Of a stretch of DNA of 64,000 nt, positions 16,846-24,490 are shown one piece after another (position 1 is the first letter of the stretch; every line of letters begins with the position of its first letter). Source of the DNA: Betaproteobacteria bacterium. GTDB taxonomy: Bacteria; Pseudomonadota; Gammaproteobacteria; Burkholderiales; JACQAP01. Below the pieces are notes generated by a model. It was not told the DNA's origin. It did no database searches and worked only from the letters and a program-made list of their open reading frames with translations. The DNA lies in assembly GCA_016194905.1 (NCBI GenBank), contig JACQAP010000015.1:46947-110946 (forward strand), read 5' to 3'. The position numbers were made by a program, and so were the translations under genes.

Positions 16846-18606
16846 ATGGCTGCCTTCGCGAAGCTTCGCGTCTTGCCGAATCATACCCAGTCGCTGCCTG
16901 CTTCAGGAGAGAGTTCACTCAAGGTGTGCGTCGGCCACGCCAGCAACGCAGGACGGCGCGAGAGCAACGAAGATTTCTTCGGCGTGGCGACGCCGGAGAT
17001 GGCGGAACTGGCGGCCAAGGGCGTGCTCGCCGTCGTGGCGGATGGCGTGTCAGGTGCGGGTGGCGGACGTGAAGCCGCCGAGTATTCGGTGCGCAGCCTG
17101 CTCGGGGACTATTACGCCACGCCCGACACCTGGGAGGTACCGCTTGCACTCGACCGCGTGCTGTCCGCAGTGAACCGCTGGCTGCTCGCCCAGGGCGCGG
17201 CGGACAGCGAACTGGCGGGAATGGCGAGCACGCTCTCGGCGCTGGTGCTGCGAGGCAAGCGTTTCTATCTTGCGCACGTCGGCGACACCCGCATTTATCG
17301 GATCAGTCGGGGAGAGTGCGCGCAACTCACGCAGGACCACGTGTGGGACCGCCCGGACATGCAGCATGTGCTCAAACGCGCGGTCGGGCTCGACCGGCAT
17401 CTGGTCATCGACTACGCGGACGGCGAGCTTCGCGCCGGCGATGTTTTCCTGATCTGCAGCGACGGCGTCTGGGAACCTCTTGGGCAGGTGCACCTGGTCC
17501 GGTTGCTGCAGTTGTACCGGGATCCCAAGCTGGCCGCGGAGGCGCTGGTGGACGCTGCGTTACGCGCCGGCGGGCAGGACAACGCCACTGCCGTCGTGCT
17601 GCGCGTCGATGAAATTTCCGAGCACGGCTGGCGCGACATGCTCGGAGTCGGCCTGCAGTTGCCGGTGCCGCCCCGGCTCAAGCCGGGAGGGGAGGTCGAT
17701 GAATTCGATGTGATCGAGTTGATCCATGAATCCCGCGCCACCTTGTTGTACAAGGTGCGCTCCAGGCGAACCGGTCAGGTGCTTGCCCTCAAGACGCTGC
17801 AGCCCGTGCTCGCCGAGGACAGGGCAAGTTGCGAAGGCCTGCTTGCGGAAGAGTGGCTGGCAAAGCGCCTGGTATCGGCGCACTTCCCGCAGGTCGTCCC
17901 GCTGTCGTCCGCGTCGAGGCACTGGTTGTACTACGTCATGAGCCATCACGCCGGGGCGACGCTGCAAGGACAACTGGATCGCGGCGGGCATTTCTCGATC
18001 ACGGAAGTGGTGCGCATCGGCACGCAACTCGCAAAGGGCATCGGCGTCCTGCAACGCCTGTCCATCGTTCACCGCGATATCAAGCCGGCGAACCTGCTGC
18101 CGGAAGACAACGGCGGGCTGCGTATCCTCGACATGGGGGTCGCGCTGGCTGCCGGCGTGCCCTATCCGGAACTGCAAGGCAATCCCGGTACGCCGAGCTT
18201 CATGGCGCCGGAGTTGTTCACGGGTGAACCGGCCACGGTACAGAGCGATCTGTATGCAGCCGGCGCGACGCTCTACCACCTTCTCACGCGAAGGTATCCC
18301 TACGGCGAGATCGAACCGTTCCAGACGCCGCATTTCACCGACCCGATTCCGCCCACGCGTTATCGGCCGGATGTCCCGAGCTGGCTGGAGAACCTGCTGC
18401 TGCGGGCGGTCGCGCGCGAGAAGAGCCAGCGCTTCGAGACTGCCGAAGAGATGCTGCTTGCCCTGGAGCGCGGTGACCGGCATCCCGTCTCGGCGCCGCA
18501 GCGCATCCCGCTGCTGGAGCGCAACCGGCTGATGCGCTGGCAGGCGGTCTGCCTGGTGCTGGCGGTGATGAATCTGCTGTTGCTCTATTTGCTGTTTTTG
18601 CGGTGA
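16846..18606 (+). CDS. Fused PP2C-type phosphatase and Ser/Thr protein kinase with C-terminal membrane anchor
   Basis: 586 residues. The PP2C domain (about 25-260) has ESNEDFFG, VADGVSGAGGG, AHVGDTRIYR and GGQDNATAVVL metal-binding motifs. The kinase domain (about 285-545) has ATP-binding Lys in LALKTL and catalytic loop HRDIKPANLL (Asp411), but the metal-binding DFG is DMG (LRILDMGVA). GTPSFMAPE and QSDLYAAGATLYHLL follow. The last about 22 residues form one transmembrane helix. Such fusions recur beside narK/nirBD in proteobacteria; the substrate is unknown. The one-base gap to narK suggests regulation of transport or assimilation by phosphorylation, which is inference. Confidence 0.88.
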   Translation: MAAFAKLRVLPNHTQSLPASGESSLKVCVGHASNAGRRESNEDFFGVATPEMAELAAKGVLAVVADGVSGAGGGREAAEYSVRSLLGDYYATPDTWEVPLALDRVLSAVNRWLLAQGAADSELAGMASTLSALVLRGKRFYLAHVGDTRIYRISRGECAQLTQDHVWDRPDMQHVLKRAVGLDRHLVIDYADGELRAGDVFLICSDGVWEPLGQVHLVRLLQLYRDPKLAAEALVDAALRAGGQDNATAVVLRVDEISEHGWRDMLGVGLQLPVPPRLKPGGEVDEFDVIELIHESRATLLYKVRSRRTGQVLALKTLQPVLAEDRASCEGLLAEEWLAKRLVSAHFPQVVPLSSASRHWLYYVMSHHAGATLQGQLDRGGHFSITEVVRIGTQLAKGIGVLQRLSIVHRDIKPANLLPEDNGGLRILDMGVALAAGVPYPELQGNPGTPSFMAPELFTGEPATVQSDLYAAGATLYHLLTRRYPYGEIEPFQTPHFTDPIPPTRYRPDVPSWLENLLLRAVAREKSQRFETAEEMLLALERGDRHPVSAPQRIPLLERNRLMRWQAVCLVLAVMNLLLLYLLFLR

Positions 18607-18711
18607 AGCGGCTCAGGCCTTGATGGTCCGCTGTGTCCCGAAATACCCGATTTGCGCTTCGTAACTTCGAGTAATGACCAGACGTTTTCGAGAAGATCAC
18701 GTCAAATGAAA

Positions 18712-18735
18712 ACGGGCGACCGATTGGTCGCCCGT
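18712..18735 (-). terminator. Rho-independent terminator for the small minus-strand gene
   Basis: Perfect 10-bp stem ACGGGCGACC / GGTCGCCCGT with a GATT loop. On the minus strand it is followed by TTTTCATTT. It lies about 55 bases beyond the stop of the gene at 18791 and could also stop plus-strand transcription from the kinase gene. Confidence 0.75.
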
Positions 18736-18790
18736 TCTGTCACGCTTCGTTTGCTCCCCTATCCAGCTCTCGGTTGGGGGCAGACAGTTA

Positions 18791-19111
18791 TTAGCTGCCC
18801 CAGTTGCGGACCAGGTCGTCGTAAGCTTGCTGAGCCGTGCGGGTTTGCGGGATGCTCTTATCCTCGGCGGCGATCGTCGCCTTGGACGGGCCGTTCCAGT
18901 CGCGCACGAGGTCGGCCTGCATTTCGGATTTGGTACGTTCGCGCACCGGAACAGCGGTTCCGCCGCCGGTGAAATTCCAGTCGCGCACCAGATCCGCCTG
19001 GGCGGCTTCCGGGCTGCGGGTCATGATCTTCGCGCCATCGGCATACGCACCGCCGGCGGCAAACATCGAAGCGACCGCACCCGCCAACATCAGTTTCGAA
19101 ACTGTTTTCAT
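18791..19111 (-). CDS. Small exported protein with three DLVR(D/N)W repeats
   Basis: 106 residues. Good site (aggagaga) before the ATG. Signal peptide MKTVSKLMLAGAVASMFAAGGAYA, cleavage probably after AYA. The mature 80 residues carry three repeats: QADLVRDWN, QADLVRDWN and YDDLVRNWG, about 28-35 residues apart with charged linkers. No family is recognised. It lies between the nitrate operon and hemD in opposite orientation, so a link to nitrate metabolism is only positional. Confidence 0.75.
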   Translation of the reverse strand: MKTVSKLMLAGAVASMFAAGGAYADGAKIMTRSPEAAQADLVRDWNFTGGGTAVPVRERTKSEMQADLVRDWNGPSKATIAAEDKSIPQTRTAQQAYDDLVRNWGS

Positions 19112-19278
19112 GATTCTCTCCTGATAAAAACGTTTTCCTGCGGAAATTCGTCCGATCCGGCAAACGCGACTACCTGAAACTGCCCGATTCGTGAGGCGAA
19201 TTATCGCGCGGGGGTGCGAAGCGTTTATTGGAAAGGGTTGCCGACTTTTAGTCTGTTATTGCCGGTTGTCCGACCTGG

Positions 19279-19308
19279 TTGAACATCCTTGCGGACTATT
19301 TGTATATT
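19279..19308 (+). promoter_or_regulatory. Candidate sigma70 promoter for hemD
   Basis: TTGAAC (19279-19284), 18-base spacer, TATATT (19303-19308), about 115 bases before the hemD start. The 312-base gap 19112-19423 holds nothing else I can name besides the divergent start region of the small exported protein. Confidence 0.35.
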
Positions 19309-19423
19309 CTTGCGGTCGCGGGTGTTCATCGCAAAGTTGCGGACGGTATTACCATGTGACCGAGGGTTGTCCAGCCAATGGGTTATCTCGCCACCGGCAC
19401 GATGTCTTCGTAGAATGAGGCAC

Positions 19424-20221
19424 ATGAAAGACAAGAGAATTGCCGTGCTGGAGAGCCGTTTCGGGGAACATCTCGCCGCCCTGCTGGAGAAGGAGGGTGG
19501 CGTTGCGTTTCGCGCCCCGGCGCTGACGGAGGAACCCGACCTCGATCCGGAAGCGATCCGGCGATTGATCGTGGACTGGGCGGCGCATCCGGTCAAGCTG
19601 GCGATCTTCCAGACCGGGGTCGGCACTCGCGCGTTGTTCGAGGCGGTCGACCGGCTCGGCCTTGAAGAGCAACTGCTTGCGTTGCTTGCGAGTGGCGTGG
19701 TTGCTGTGCGTGGACCCAAACCTACCGCTGTACTTCGCGGCCGCAACGTGCGCATCGATATCAGTGCCGAAGAACCTTACACGACCGTCGAAGTACTGGC
19801 GGCGATCCGCAATGTGGAATTATCCGGCGAGCGCGTGCTGGTGCAGCGTTACGGCGAAACCAATCTCGGACTGGAAGAGGGACTCGAGGCGCGCGGCGCG
19901 GCTGTGGTCGAGGTGCCGACGTACCGGTGGGCACTGCCGCAAGATATCGAGCCGCTGCTGCGATTGCTCGCCGCGCTGGAGCGCGGCGAGATCGATGCGG
20001 CGGTATTTACCAGTGCTTCTCAGGTACGCAATCTGTTTGCCGTGGCGGGGCAACGCGGAGGCGCGGACCAGTTGCGCCGCAATCTGAATTCGGTGGTGGT
20101 GGCTTCGATCGGTCCGGTATGCAGCGACGCGCTCGTGGCAGCAGGCGTGAAGGTCAGCCTCGAAGCTAGCCCGCCGAAACTTGGACCGCTGGTTACGATG
20201 CTCGGCAAGGCGTGGAATTAA
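19424..20221 (+). CDS. hemD: Uroporphyrinogen-III synthase family protein
   Basis: 265 residues. HemD fold with two alpha/beta domains: RIAVLESRFGEHLAALLEKEG at the start, AIFQTGVGTRALFE, GERVLVQRYGETN and DAAVFTSASQVRNLF, and a final VVASIGPVCSDALVAAGVKV. HemD cyclises hydroxymethylbilane to uroporphyrinogen III, the substrate of CobA. As it stands near nasA/cobA/nirBD rather than hemC, it may be a dedicated copy feeding siroheme; that is inference. Two in-frame ATGs (19415 and 19424) are possible. Confidence 0.8.
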   Translation: MKDKRIAVLESRFGEHLAALLEKEGGVAFRAPALTEEPDLDPEAIRRLIVDWAAHPVKLAIFQTGVGTRALFEAVDRLGLEEQLLALLASGVVAVRGPKPTAVLRGRNVRIDISAEEPYTTVEVLAAIRNVELSGERVLVQRYGETNLGLEEGLEARGAAVVEVPTYRWALPQDIEPLLRLLAALERGEIDAAVFTSASQVRNLFAVAGQRGGADQLRRNLNSVVVASIGPVCSDALVAAGVKVSLEASPPKLGPLVTMLGKAWN

Positions 20222-20270
20222 AGACACGTTAACCGCAGAGGACGCGGAGGACGCAGAGGAAGACCGGAGC
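20222..20270. repeat. Left inverted copy of CGCAGAGGACGCGGAGG repeat
   Basis: gttaaccgcagaggacgcgg followed by aggacgcagaggaaga, directly after the hemD stop. An inverted copy (cctccgcgtcctctgcggt) lies at 21098-21116, so the HNH gene is bracketed by the pair. Confidence 0.7.
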
Positions 20271-20404
20271 AAGAAATGCGCACGCATTGGTAAATTCAAA
20301 ACCGGCACATGGATCGCCGTATGTTCCATTACCGTACAGTTGACAAGCGTCTCTCTGGCCGGTGGGGCGTCAAGCGACCGAAGGGGGCGAGGTTGGGCGC
20401 CATG

Positions 20405-21061
20405 CTAGACCACGGTATCACGCTGCCCGCGATTGCACTCGAAACAGAGCGTATCAAGATTGGATAGATTGTCGCTCCCACCCTTCGCAAAAGGGAAGCG
20501 ATGATGTACTTCGAGTTTGACACCAACGCCACTAGCTCCACATCGCACACACGCAAAATGGTCGCGCTTGAGAACGAAGAAGCGCTTTCTGATAGATAGG
20601 GCGATTCGTTTGCGAGTCACGTTCGTCGGCGTGATCGGCTCTTCGTTGGAGACCGATTCTTCAGTGATTGATTCGTGTGCACGAACAAGAGCCTTTCGCC
20701 AAGTTCCGAATCGGCGAGAAATGGTGTCGTTCGACACAGGAAATCCGTATTCCTTCAAGTCCTTTTTTTGAGGAGTGCGACCCTCTTTTTCAACAACCTG
20801 CTGCCAAAGCTCGATGATGATGGCGAGTAACTCATCGTCCGTCGCCTTCATAAAACGCTCGCTTTTCAGTCCCGCAAGTTCAAGTGCCCGACGGAGTGAA
20901 CCGAACCTGCGGACAACGGCCGAATGACTGACCCGGCCGATCTTTTTAAGGTCGGCTTTCGTAACTGTATTGGAGCCAGTCGCTCCCGCGATGCGACGAA
21001 GCTCTCCGAGCAGAGACTGGTCGTCATACGCGGTCAGGAAATCAATGTTTAACGGCTTCAT
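20405..21061 (-). CDS. HNH endonuclease with two N-terminal homing-endonuclease-associated repeats
   Basis: 218 residues from the ATG at 21061 (a TTG six codons upstream is also in frame). Two copies of an HNH-associated repeat (DLKKIGRVSHSAVVRRFGSL and DLKEYGFPVSNDTISRRFG) resemble the DNA-reading modules found in mobile HNH proteins. The C-terminal HNH domain has a CVRC...CFEC zinc pair and core LEVHHRFPFAKGGSDNLSNL. It probably nicks or cuts DNA at a specific site. Codon use is poorer in GC than its neighbours and it sits between inverted repeats, which suggests a mobile origin. Confidence 0.85.
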   Translation of the reverse strand: MKPLNIDFLTAYDDQSLLGELRRIAGATGSNTVTKADLKKIGRVSHSAVVRRFGSLRRALELAGLKSERFMKATDDELLAIIIELWQQVVEKEGRTPQKKDLKEYGFPVSNDTISRRFGTWRKALVRAHESITEESVSNEEPITPTNVTRKRIALSIRKRFFVLKRDHFACVRCGASGVGVKLEVHHRFPFAKGGSDNLSNLDTLCFECNRGQRDTVV

Positions 21062-21094
21062 GAATAGCAGGGGGTCCAACTTGTAATAGTATTT

Positions 21095-21121
21095 CCTCCG
21101 CGTCCTCTGCGGTGAACGCGT
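21095..21121. repeat. Right inverted copy of CGCAGAGGACGCGGAGG repeat
   Basis: tttcctccgcgtcctctgcg followed by gtgaacg. It is the reverse complement of the copy at 20228-20248 and lies 34 bases upstream of the HNH start codon. Confidence 0.7.
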
Positions 21122-21136
21122 TGGTCTTTGGTATTT

Positions 21137-21694
21137 TTAATCGATGGCCTTGTATTCGATGCTGACGATTTCGAGAGATTCGTCGCCGCCGGGCGTCCTG
21201 ACGATCACCGTGTCACCTTCGCGGGCCTTAATGAGGGCTTTCGCGAGTGGCGAGATCCAGGAAATCCGGCCGTGCGACACGTCAGCTTCGTCGATGCCGA
21301 CGATGCTGTAGGTTTTTTCTGAGCCATCCTGCTCCAGCACCGTCACGGTGGCCCCGAAAAACACCTGATCCGTGTCCTCGCGCGCAGCCGGATCCACCAC
21401 CACCGCAGCGTCCAGCCGTTTGGTCAGGAAGCGGATGCGACGATCGATTTCCCGCAGGCGGCGCTTGCCGTAAATGTAGTCGGCATTTTCCGAGCGGTCG
21501 CCGTTGGAGGCCGCCCACTGAATGACTTTCACGAGTTCCGGACGTTCCTTGTCGAGCAGATGCAACGCCTCGTCCTTGAGCCGCTTGAATCCCGCGGGCG
21601 TAATGTAGTTCTTCAAACCCGCCGGAATAGGGGGCGCACCGGCACCCTGATCCTCGTCGTCCTGGTCGTTTTCCCTGGTGAATGCCTTGCTCAT
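21137..21694 (-). CDS. greB: Transcription elongation factor GreB
   Basis: 185 residues: N-terminal coiled coil (YITPAGFKRLKDEALHLLDKERPELV...ASNGDRSENADYIYGKRRLREIDRRIRFLTKRL) with the acidic tip NGDRSENADY, then the C-terminal FKBP-like domain (FGATVTVLEQDGSEKTYSIVG, ISWISPLAKAL). Stimulates transcript cleavage by backtracked RNA polymerase. YGKRRLREIDRRIRFL is GreB rather than GreA. A 30-residue acidic N-terminal extension precedes the coiled coil. Start at the ATG 21694. Confidence 0.95.
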   Translation of the reverse strand: MSKAFTRENDQDDEDQGAGAPPIPAGLKNYITPAGFKRLKDEALHLLDKERPELVKVIQWAASNGDRSENADYIYGKRRLREIDRRIRFLTKRLDAAVVVDPAAREDTDQVFFGATVTVLEQDGSEKTYSIVGIDEADVSHGRISWISPLAKALIKAREGDTVIVRTPGGDESLEIVSIEYKAID

Positions 21695-21723
21695 GTGGAT
21701 CGTGAGGCGGTCGGGACAGTTGT

Positions 21724-21736
21724 ACAATGAGATTGT
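21724..21736. other. Putative attL core (13-bp direct repeat)
   Basis: ACAATGAGATTGT, 190 bases before the integrase start and upstream of greB. Identical 13-mer at 37815-37827. The sequence is itself a short palindrome (ACAAT-GAG-ATTGT), so a regulator site is the alternative reading. Confidence 0.5.
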
Positions 21737-21866
21737 TTTTGCCGATCATCGTTTCCAATCATTCCTCTGCATTTCGGTTTGTTGATGCAGAGTATTGAGC
21801 GGAATGCGAAAAGCAGTATTCAGCGATTCTAATCGTTTCCTTCCATTCCGTTCTATTCCGTCCGTT

Positions 21867-21891
21867 GTGTGTAGCTAAATGTGTAGCTACG
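21867..21891. repeat. TGTGTAGCTA...GTGTAGCT end repeat, left (possible integrase arm site)
   Basis: TGTGTAGCTA-AAT-GTGTAGCT just upstream of the integrase. A matching direct copy, TGTGTAGCTA-GCC-GTGTAACT, occurs at 37736-37757 inside the right end. Same orientation at both ends; they could be integrase arm-binding sites or an alternative att core. Confidence 0.5.
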
Positions 21892-21923
21892 CTCCAGGCG
21901 ACAGTTGAACAATTGGAATCGCG

Positions 21924-23129
21924 ATGGCGAAGCTGAACGAGCAAAAGCTGCAAGCGCTGCTCAAGGAGAACAAGCCTGTTGTGGTCGCGGTCGGCGATGG
22001 CAGCGGCCTATCGCTCCGAATCACTGCCACCGGTGCGGCCTGGCAACTTCGATATCGCCATGCCGGCAAGCCGCACTGGCTGACCATCTCGAAATATTCG
22101 GATTGCAGCCTCAAGGAAGCGCAGAAAAAAGCCACCAAGGAACGCGCCAGGATCAACGAGGGCATTGACCCGGTTGCGGACCGGCGCCGCTCCAAGCTCG
22201 CCCTTAAGGCCGCCAAGACGTTCCGAGAGCTCGCGGCCGACTACGATGCGCGAGCCCTTCCGGATTTGACGCCGGACACGCAAAGGATCATTCGCCAGTT
22301 CCTCAAACGGGACATCCTGCCGCGCATAGGCGATCTGCGGATCGAGGAGGTAGGCGGCGGCCATATCGTCCAGATGGCCGAGCAGGTAGGCAAGCGATCT
22401 GACTCTGCCGGTCGACGGGCCTTCGAGATCACGTCAGTCATTTTTTCGCACGGCGTGGCCAAGCAAGTGGCAAAGTCCAATCCCTGCGCAGGGCTGAAAC
22501 TGCGCGCAATCCTTGGTAAGAAGAAATCAATCCGCCCCGGCGTCACGCTGAGCGAAGATCAACTGCGCACTGTCCTGGCGAACTTGTCGGGAATCGGCGC
22601 GAGAAATGCACTCGCCGTGAAAATCATCCTGGCGACGTGCGTCCGCAAGGTCGAACTGCGTCTGTCACGACCGGAGCACCTGGACCTCGATCGCGGCGCC
22701 TGGACCATCCCCGAAGAGAACGCCAAGAACGGCAAGCCGATCGTCATTCCGCTTGCTCCCGTCGTGGTGGACTGGTTCAAAGAGCTGCTTACGCTGGCCG
22801 GCAACAGCGCTTGGGTCATTCCCGGCCAGAGCCCGAAGCAAGCGATCTCGCAGAACACTCTGAACGAGGCAATAAAACGGCTGAAGAACTCGCCCAGGTT
22901 CACGCCTCACGATCTGCGCCGCACCGCGCGCACGCATTTGGGCAAGCTCGGCGTCGATATCATCACCGCGGAGAAATGCCTAAATCACACCCTGGGCGGC
23001 CTGGTGGACGTTTACGATCGTGGCGACTATTTCGAGGAACGCCGGAAGGCACTGGCGCTCTGGGCCGATTTTCTGGTCCGGTGTGAACAGCCGGCCGACA
23101 AAGTAATCAGCTTGCGGAAAGCTGGATGA
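21924..23129 (+). CDS. int: Tyrosine-type site-specific integrase, P4 family
   Basis: 401 residues. N-terminal DUF4102-like arm-binding domain (KPVVVAVGDGSGLSLRITATG, RHAGKPHWLTISKY, SLKEAQKKATKERARINEG), SAM-like core-binding domain (about 95-180) and catalytic domain with Arg in CVRKVELRLSR, Lys in NGKPIVIPL, HDLRR near 329-333, a second His in CLNHTLGG and Tyr in VYDRGDYFEERRKAL. Catalyses integration and excision at the att sites. Lies at the left edge and reads inward, as is usual. Confidence 0.94.
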   Translation: MAKLNEQKLQALLKENKPVVVAVGDGSGLSLRITATGAAWQLRYRHAGKPHWLTISKYSDCSLKEAQKKATKERARINEGIDPVADRRRSKLALKAAKTFRELAADYDARALPDLTPDTQRIIRQFLKRDILPRIGDLRIEEVGGGHIVQMAEQVGKRSDSAGRRAFEITSVIFSHGVAKQVAKSNPCAGLKLRAILGKKKSIRPGVTLSEDQLRTVLANLSGIGARNALAVKIILATCVRKVELRLSRPEHLDLDRGAWTIPEENAKNGKPIVIPLAPVVVDWFKELLTLAGNSAWVIPGQSPKQAISQNTLNEAIKRLKNSPRFTPHDLRRTARTHLGKLGVDIITAEKCLNHTLGGLVDVYDRGDYFEERRKALALWADFLVRCEQPADKVISLRKAG

Positions 23130-23160
23130 AAGCGAGCCTTTCTTTTTGAGGAGAGTAGGA

Positions 23161-23361
23161 ATGGTAAACGTGATGGACGTAGTGCCAAATTGCGTAATCG
23201 GATCGGGGCTAAGTTCAGATGATCAGTGGGCGCTGAGCCATGAAATCTCACGGGTTATCTGGAGGCCTGCGCCATTTGCGATGGCGACGTTGATACTACT
23301 GTTTTTCACCATGCATATTCCATTGAGAGGTTCAAAGGAAAAATTGAAGATGGCAATGTAG
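23161..23361 (+). CDS. Small protein sharing a duplicated 30-residue segment (copy 1)
   Basis: 66 residues after a strong ttgaggagagtagg site. Residues about 13-43 (IGSGLSSDDQWALSHEIS and on to PFAMAT) are encoded by a 92-bp segment repeated exactly at 23614-23705 inside the next small gene. C-terminus is hydrophobic then basic (LILLFFTMHIPLRGSKEKLK). Function unknown; may be a gene remnant into which the repeat was copied. Confidence 0.45.
   Translation: MVNVMDVVPNCVIGSGLSSDDQWALSHEISRVIWRPAPFAMATLILLFFTMHIPLRGSKEKLKMAM
23197..23288 (+). repeat. 92-bp direct repeat, copy 1
   Basis: Identical to 23614-23705 over 92 bases, from atcggatcggggctaag to gcgatggcgac. Both copies are translated in the same frame within two small genes. 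Confidence 0.9.
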
Positions 23362-23450
23362 TGATGGGGTATTTAGTGGCTCATCTTTTCCGCGCATGTA
23401 TTCCTGTCTTAAAAGTACGTTAGAAAACGTGCAGACGCCTGCACGCTGAA

Positions 23451-23503
23451 GCGCCGGCCGCACGCGCGGAAACGCGTGGACCGGCTGACCACAACGTAAC
23501 CTG
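23451..23503 (+). ncRNA. Structured leader element, copy 1
   Basis: GCCGG at 23453-23457 pairs with CCGGC at 23480-23485, enclosing an inner stem CACGCG / CGCGTG with loop CGGAAA, then conserved CTGACCACAACGTAACCTGAA running into the ribosome binding site aaaggagg of the gene at 23521. A second copy at 23886-23940 keeps the fold with compensatory changes in the inner stem. Confidence 0.6.
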
Positions 23504-23520
23504 AAAAGGAGGTTCGCATC

Positions 23521-23739
23521 ATGGCTACTACGCATGTTAGCAAACGCAACGCTCGCAAACCGCGTGAGGCCTTCGATTTGGTCAACTCGGCCTCCCTTCC
23601 TTTAAACCAGGCGATCGGATCGGGGCTAAGTTCAGATGATCAGTGGGCGCTGAGCCATGAAATCTCACGGGTTATCTGGAGGCCTGCGCCATTTGCGATG
23701 GCGACTCAGCATTCTCAATCTTGCGATGACGGAGCTTGA
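23521..23739 (+). CDS. Small protein sharing a duplicated 30-residue segment (copy 2)
   Basis: 72 residues with an aaaggagg site. It begins MATTHVSKRNARKPREAFDL and then contains the same segment as the gene at 23161. The first 32 residues resemble short element-borne proteins of the type encoded at 23956 (MAT-K/T start, DLVNSASLPLNQA), so the repeat appears to replace their normal C-terminus. Function unknown. Confidence 0.5.
   Translation: MATTHVSKRNARKPREAFDLVNSASLPLNQAIGSGLSSDDQWALSHEISRVIWRPAPFAMATQHSQSCDDGA
23614..23705 (+). repeat. 92-bp direct repeat, copy 2
   Basis: Exact copy of 23197-23288, 417 bases downstream. Confidence 0.9.
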
Positions 23740-23885
23740 CTCAGGAAAAGTTTCGCCGCGACAAAATCAGTTGTACCTGGCTATCTGGGCTGGGATCGAC
23801 TTGCTTAGGCGGGTACAGGGAGAATTGGTTTGCTAATTCCCTGCTGCAAGGCGTGGTGCCCGGGTAGATCGTGTGCACTTCCATA

Positions 23886-23940
23886 GCGCCGGCCACAGGT
23901 GACTCACCACCTGGACCGGCTGACCACAGCGCAACCTGAA
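23886..23940 (+). ncRNA. Structured leader element, copy 2
   Basis: Same outer stem as copy 1 (GCGCCGGCC ... GGACCGGC) with the inner stem changed to CAGGTG / CACCTG and loop ACTCAC, followed by CTGACCACAGCGCAACCTGAA. Two inner base pairs differ from copy 1 by compensatory change, which supports a selected RNA fold. Ends 15 bases before the ATG at 23956. Confidence 0.6.
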
Positions 23941-23955
23941 TAGGGGGATTGCATC

Positions 23956-24177
23956 ATGGCTACGAAGAATCGTATCAAGTCCGGCCTCCGCGAGGTAGAA
24001 ATTGCCAGCATGAAGCTCGACCAGGGGCTTCGCGCGCTGAACGCACTCGCGAAACAACACGAGAACGGCGTAGATGGCGAAACGCTTTCGATTTGCGTTG
24101 AGCAGATGACGGATTCAATGCTCGAGACCGTCCTTACGTTGTCCAAAATCGCCAATCGGGAGCTGCACCATGGATAA
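23956..24177 (+). CDS. Small element protein, unknown
   Basis: 73 residues, mostly helical, start preceded by taggggg and a structured leader. Sequence MATKNRIKSGLREVEIASMK then a helical C-terminus (EQMTDSMLETVLTLSKIANR). Overlaps the next gene by 8 bases. No recognised family. Confidence 0.6.
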   Translation: MATKNRIKSGLREVEIASMKLDQGLRALNALAKQHENGVDGETLSICVEQMTDSMLETVLTLSKIANRELHHG

Positions 24178-24490
24178 AAACCATTTAATCGCGGGCGCGC
24201 TGCCCAACGAGAGCGCGGACGAGATCTTTGACAACGCAATCGAAACCTTGTCGAAAATTTCGGATCGCATCGAGGTTGCGCGATTGGCCGTCGCTGCCTT
24301 CTATCCTGCGGGGGAGAGCGCGGCGGCCCACGGTCATGTAAAAGTTTTTCCAGGGGCCCCGATTTCGATCTGCTCCGTCCTGACCGGCGTCAAGAGCGAT
24401 CTCGTATGGCAGATCAACGAGCTTGAGACCGTCAAAATGATGCGGGAAGAGAAGTGCCGCAATTCCAGCTCAGCGGGCCCGGAGAGGTGA
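24170..24490 (+). CDS. Small element protein, unknown
   Basis: 106 residues; the start lies 8 bases inside the preceding gene, so translation is coupled. Two helical stretches (DEIFDNAIETLSKISDRIEVARLAVAAF; SDLVWQINELETVKMMREEK). Its helices resemble those of the gene before (MLETVLTLSKIANRE vs AIETLSKISDRIE), hinting at a related pair. No family recognised. Confidence 0.6.
   Translation: MDKNHLIAGALPNESADEIFDNAIETLSKISDRIEVARLAVAAFYPAGESAAAHGHVKVFPGAPISICSVLTGVKSDLVWQINELETVKMMREEKCRNSSSAGPER

Noticed and set aside
19191..19418. 75-codon frame between the small exported protein and hemD
   Set aside because: No ribosome site, unusual composition; region better explained as promoter DNA.
21724..21736. 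ACAATGAGATTGT as a metal- or redox-regulator operator shared by greB and the peroxiredoxin gene
   Set aside because: Possible, as it is palindromic, but its position exactly at both element borders makes an att core more likely; kept only as an alternative.
23161..23739. The 92-bp repeats as a CRISPR or CRISPR-like array
   Set aside because: Only two copies, 417 bases apart, with no spacers or cas genes; no CRISPR array was seen anywhere in the window.
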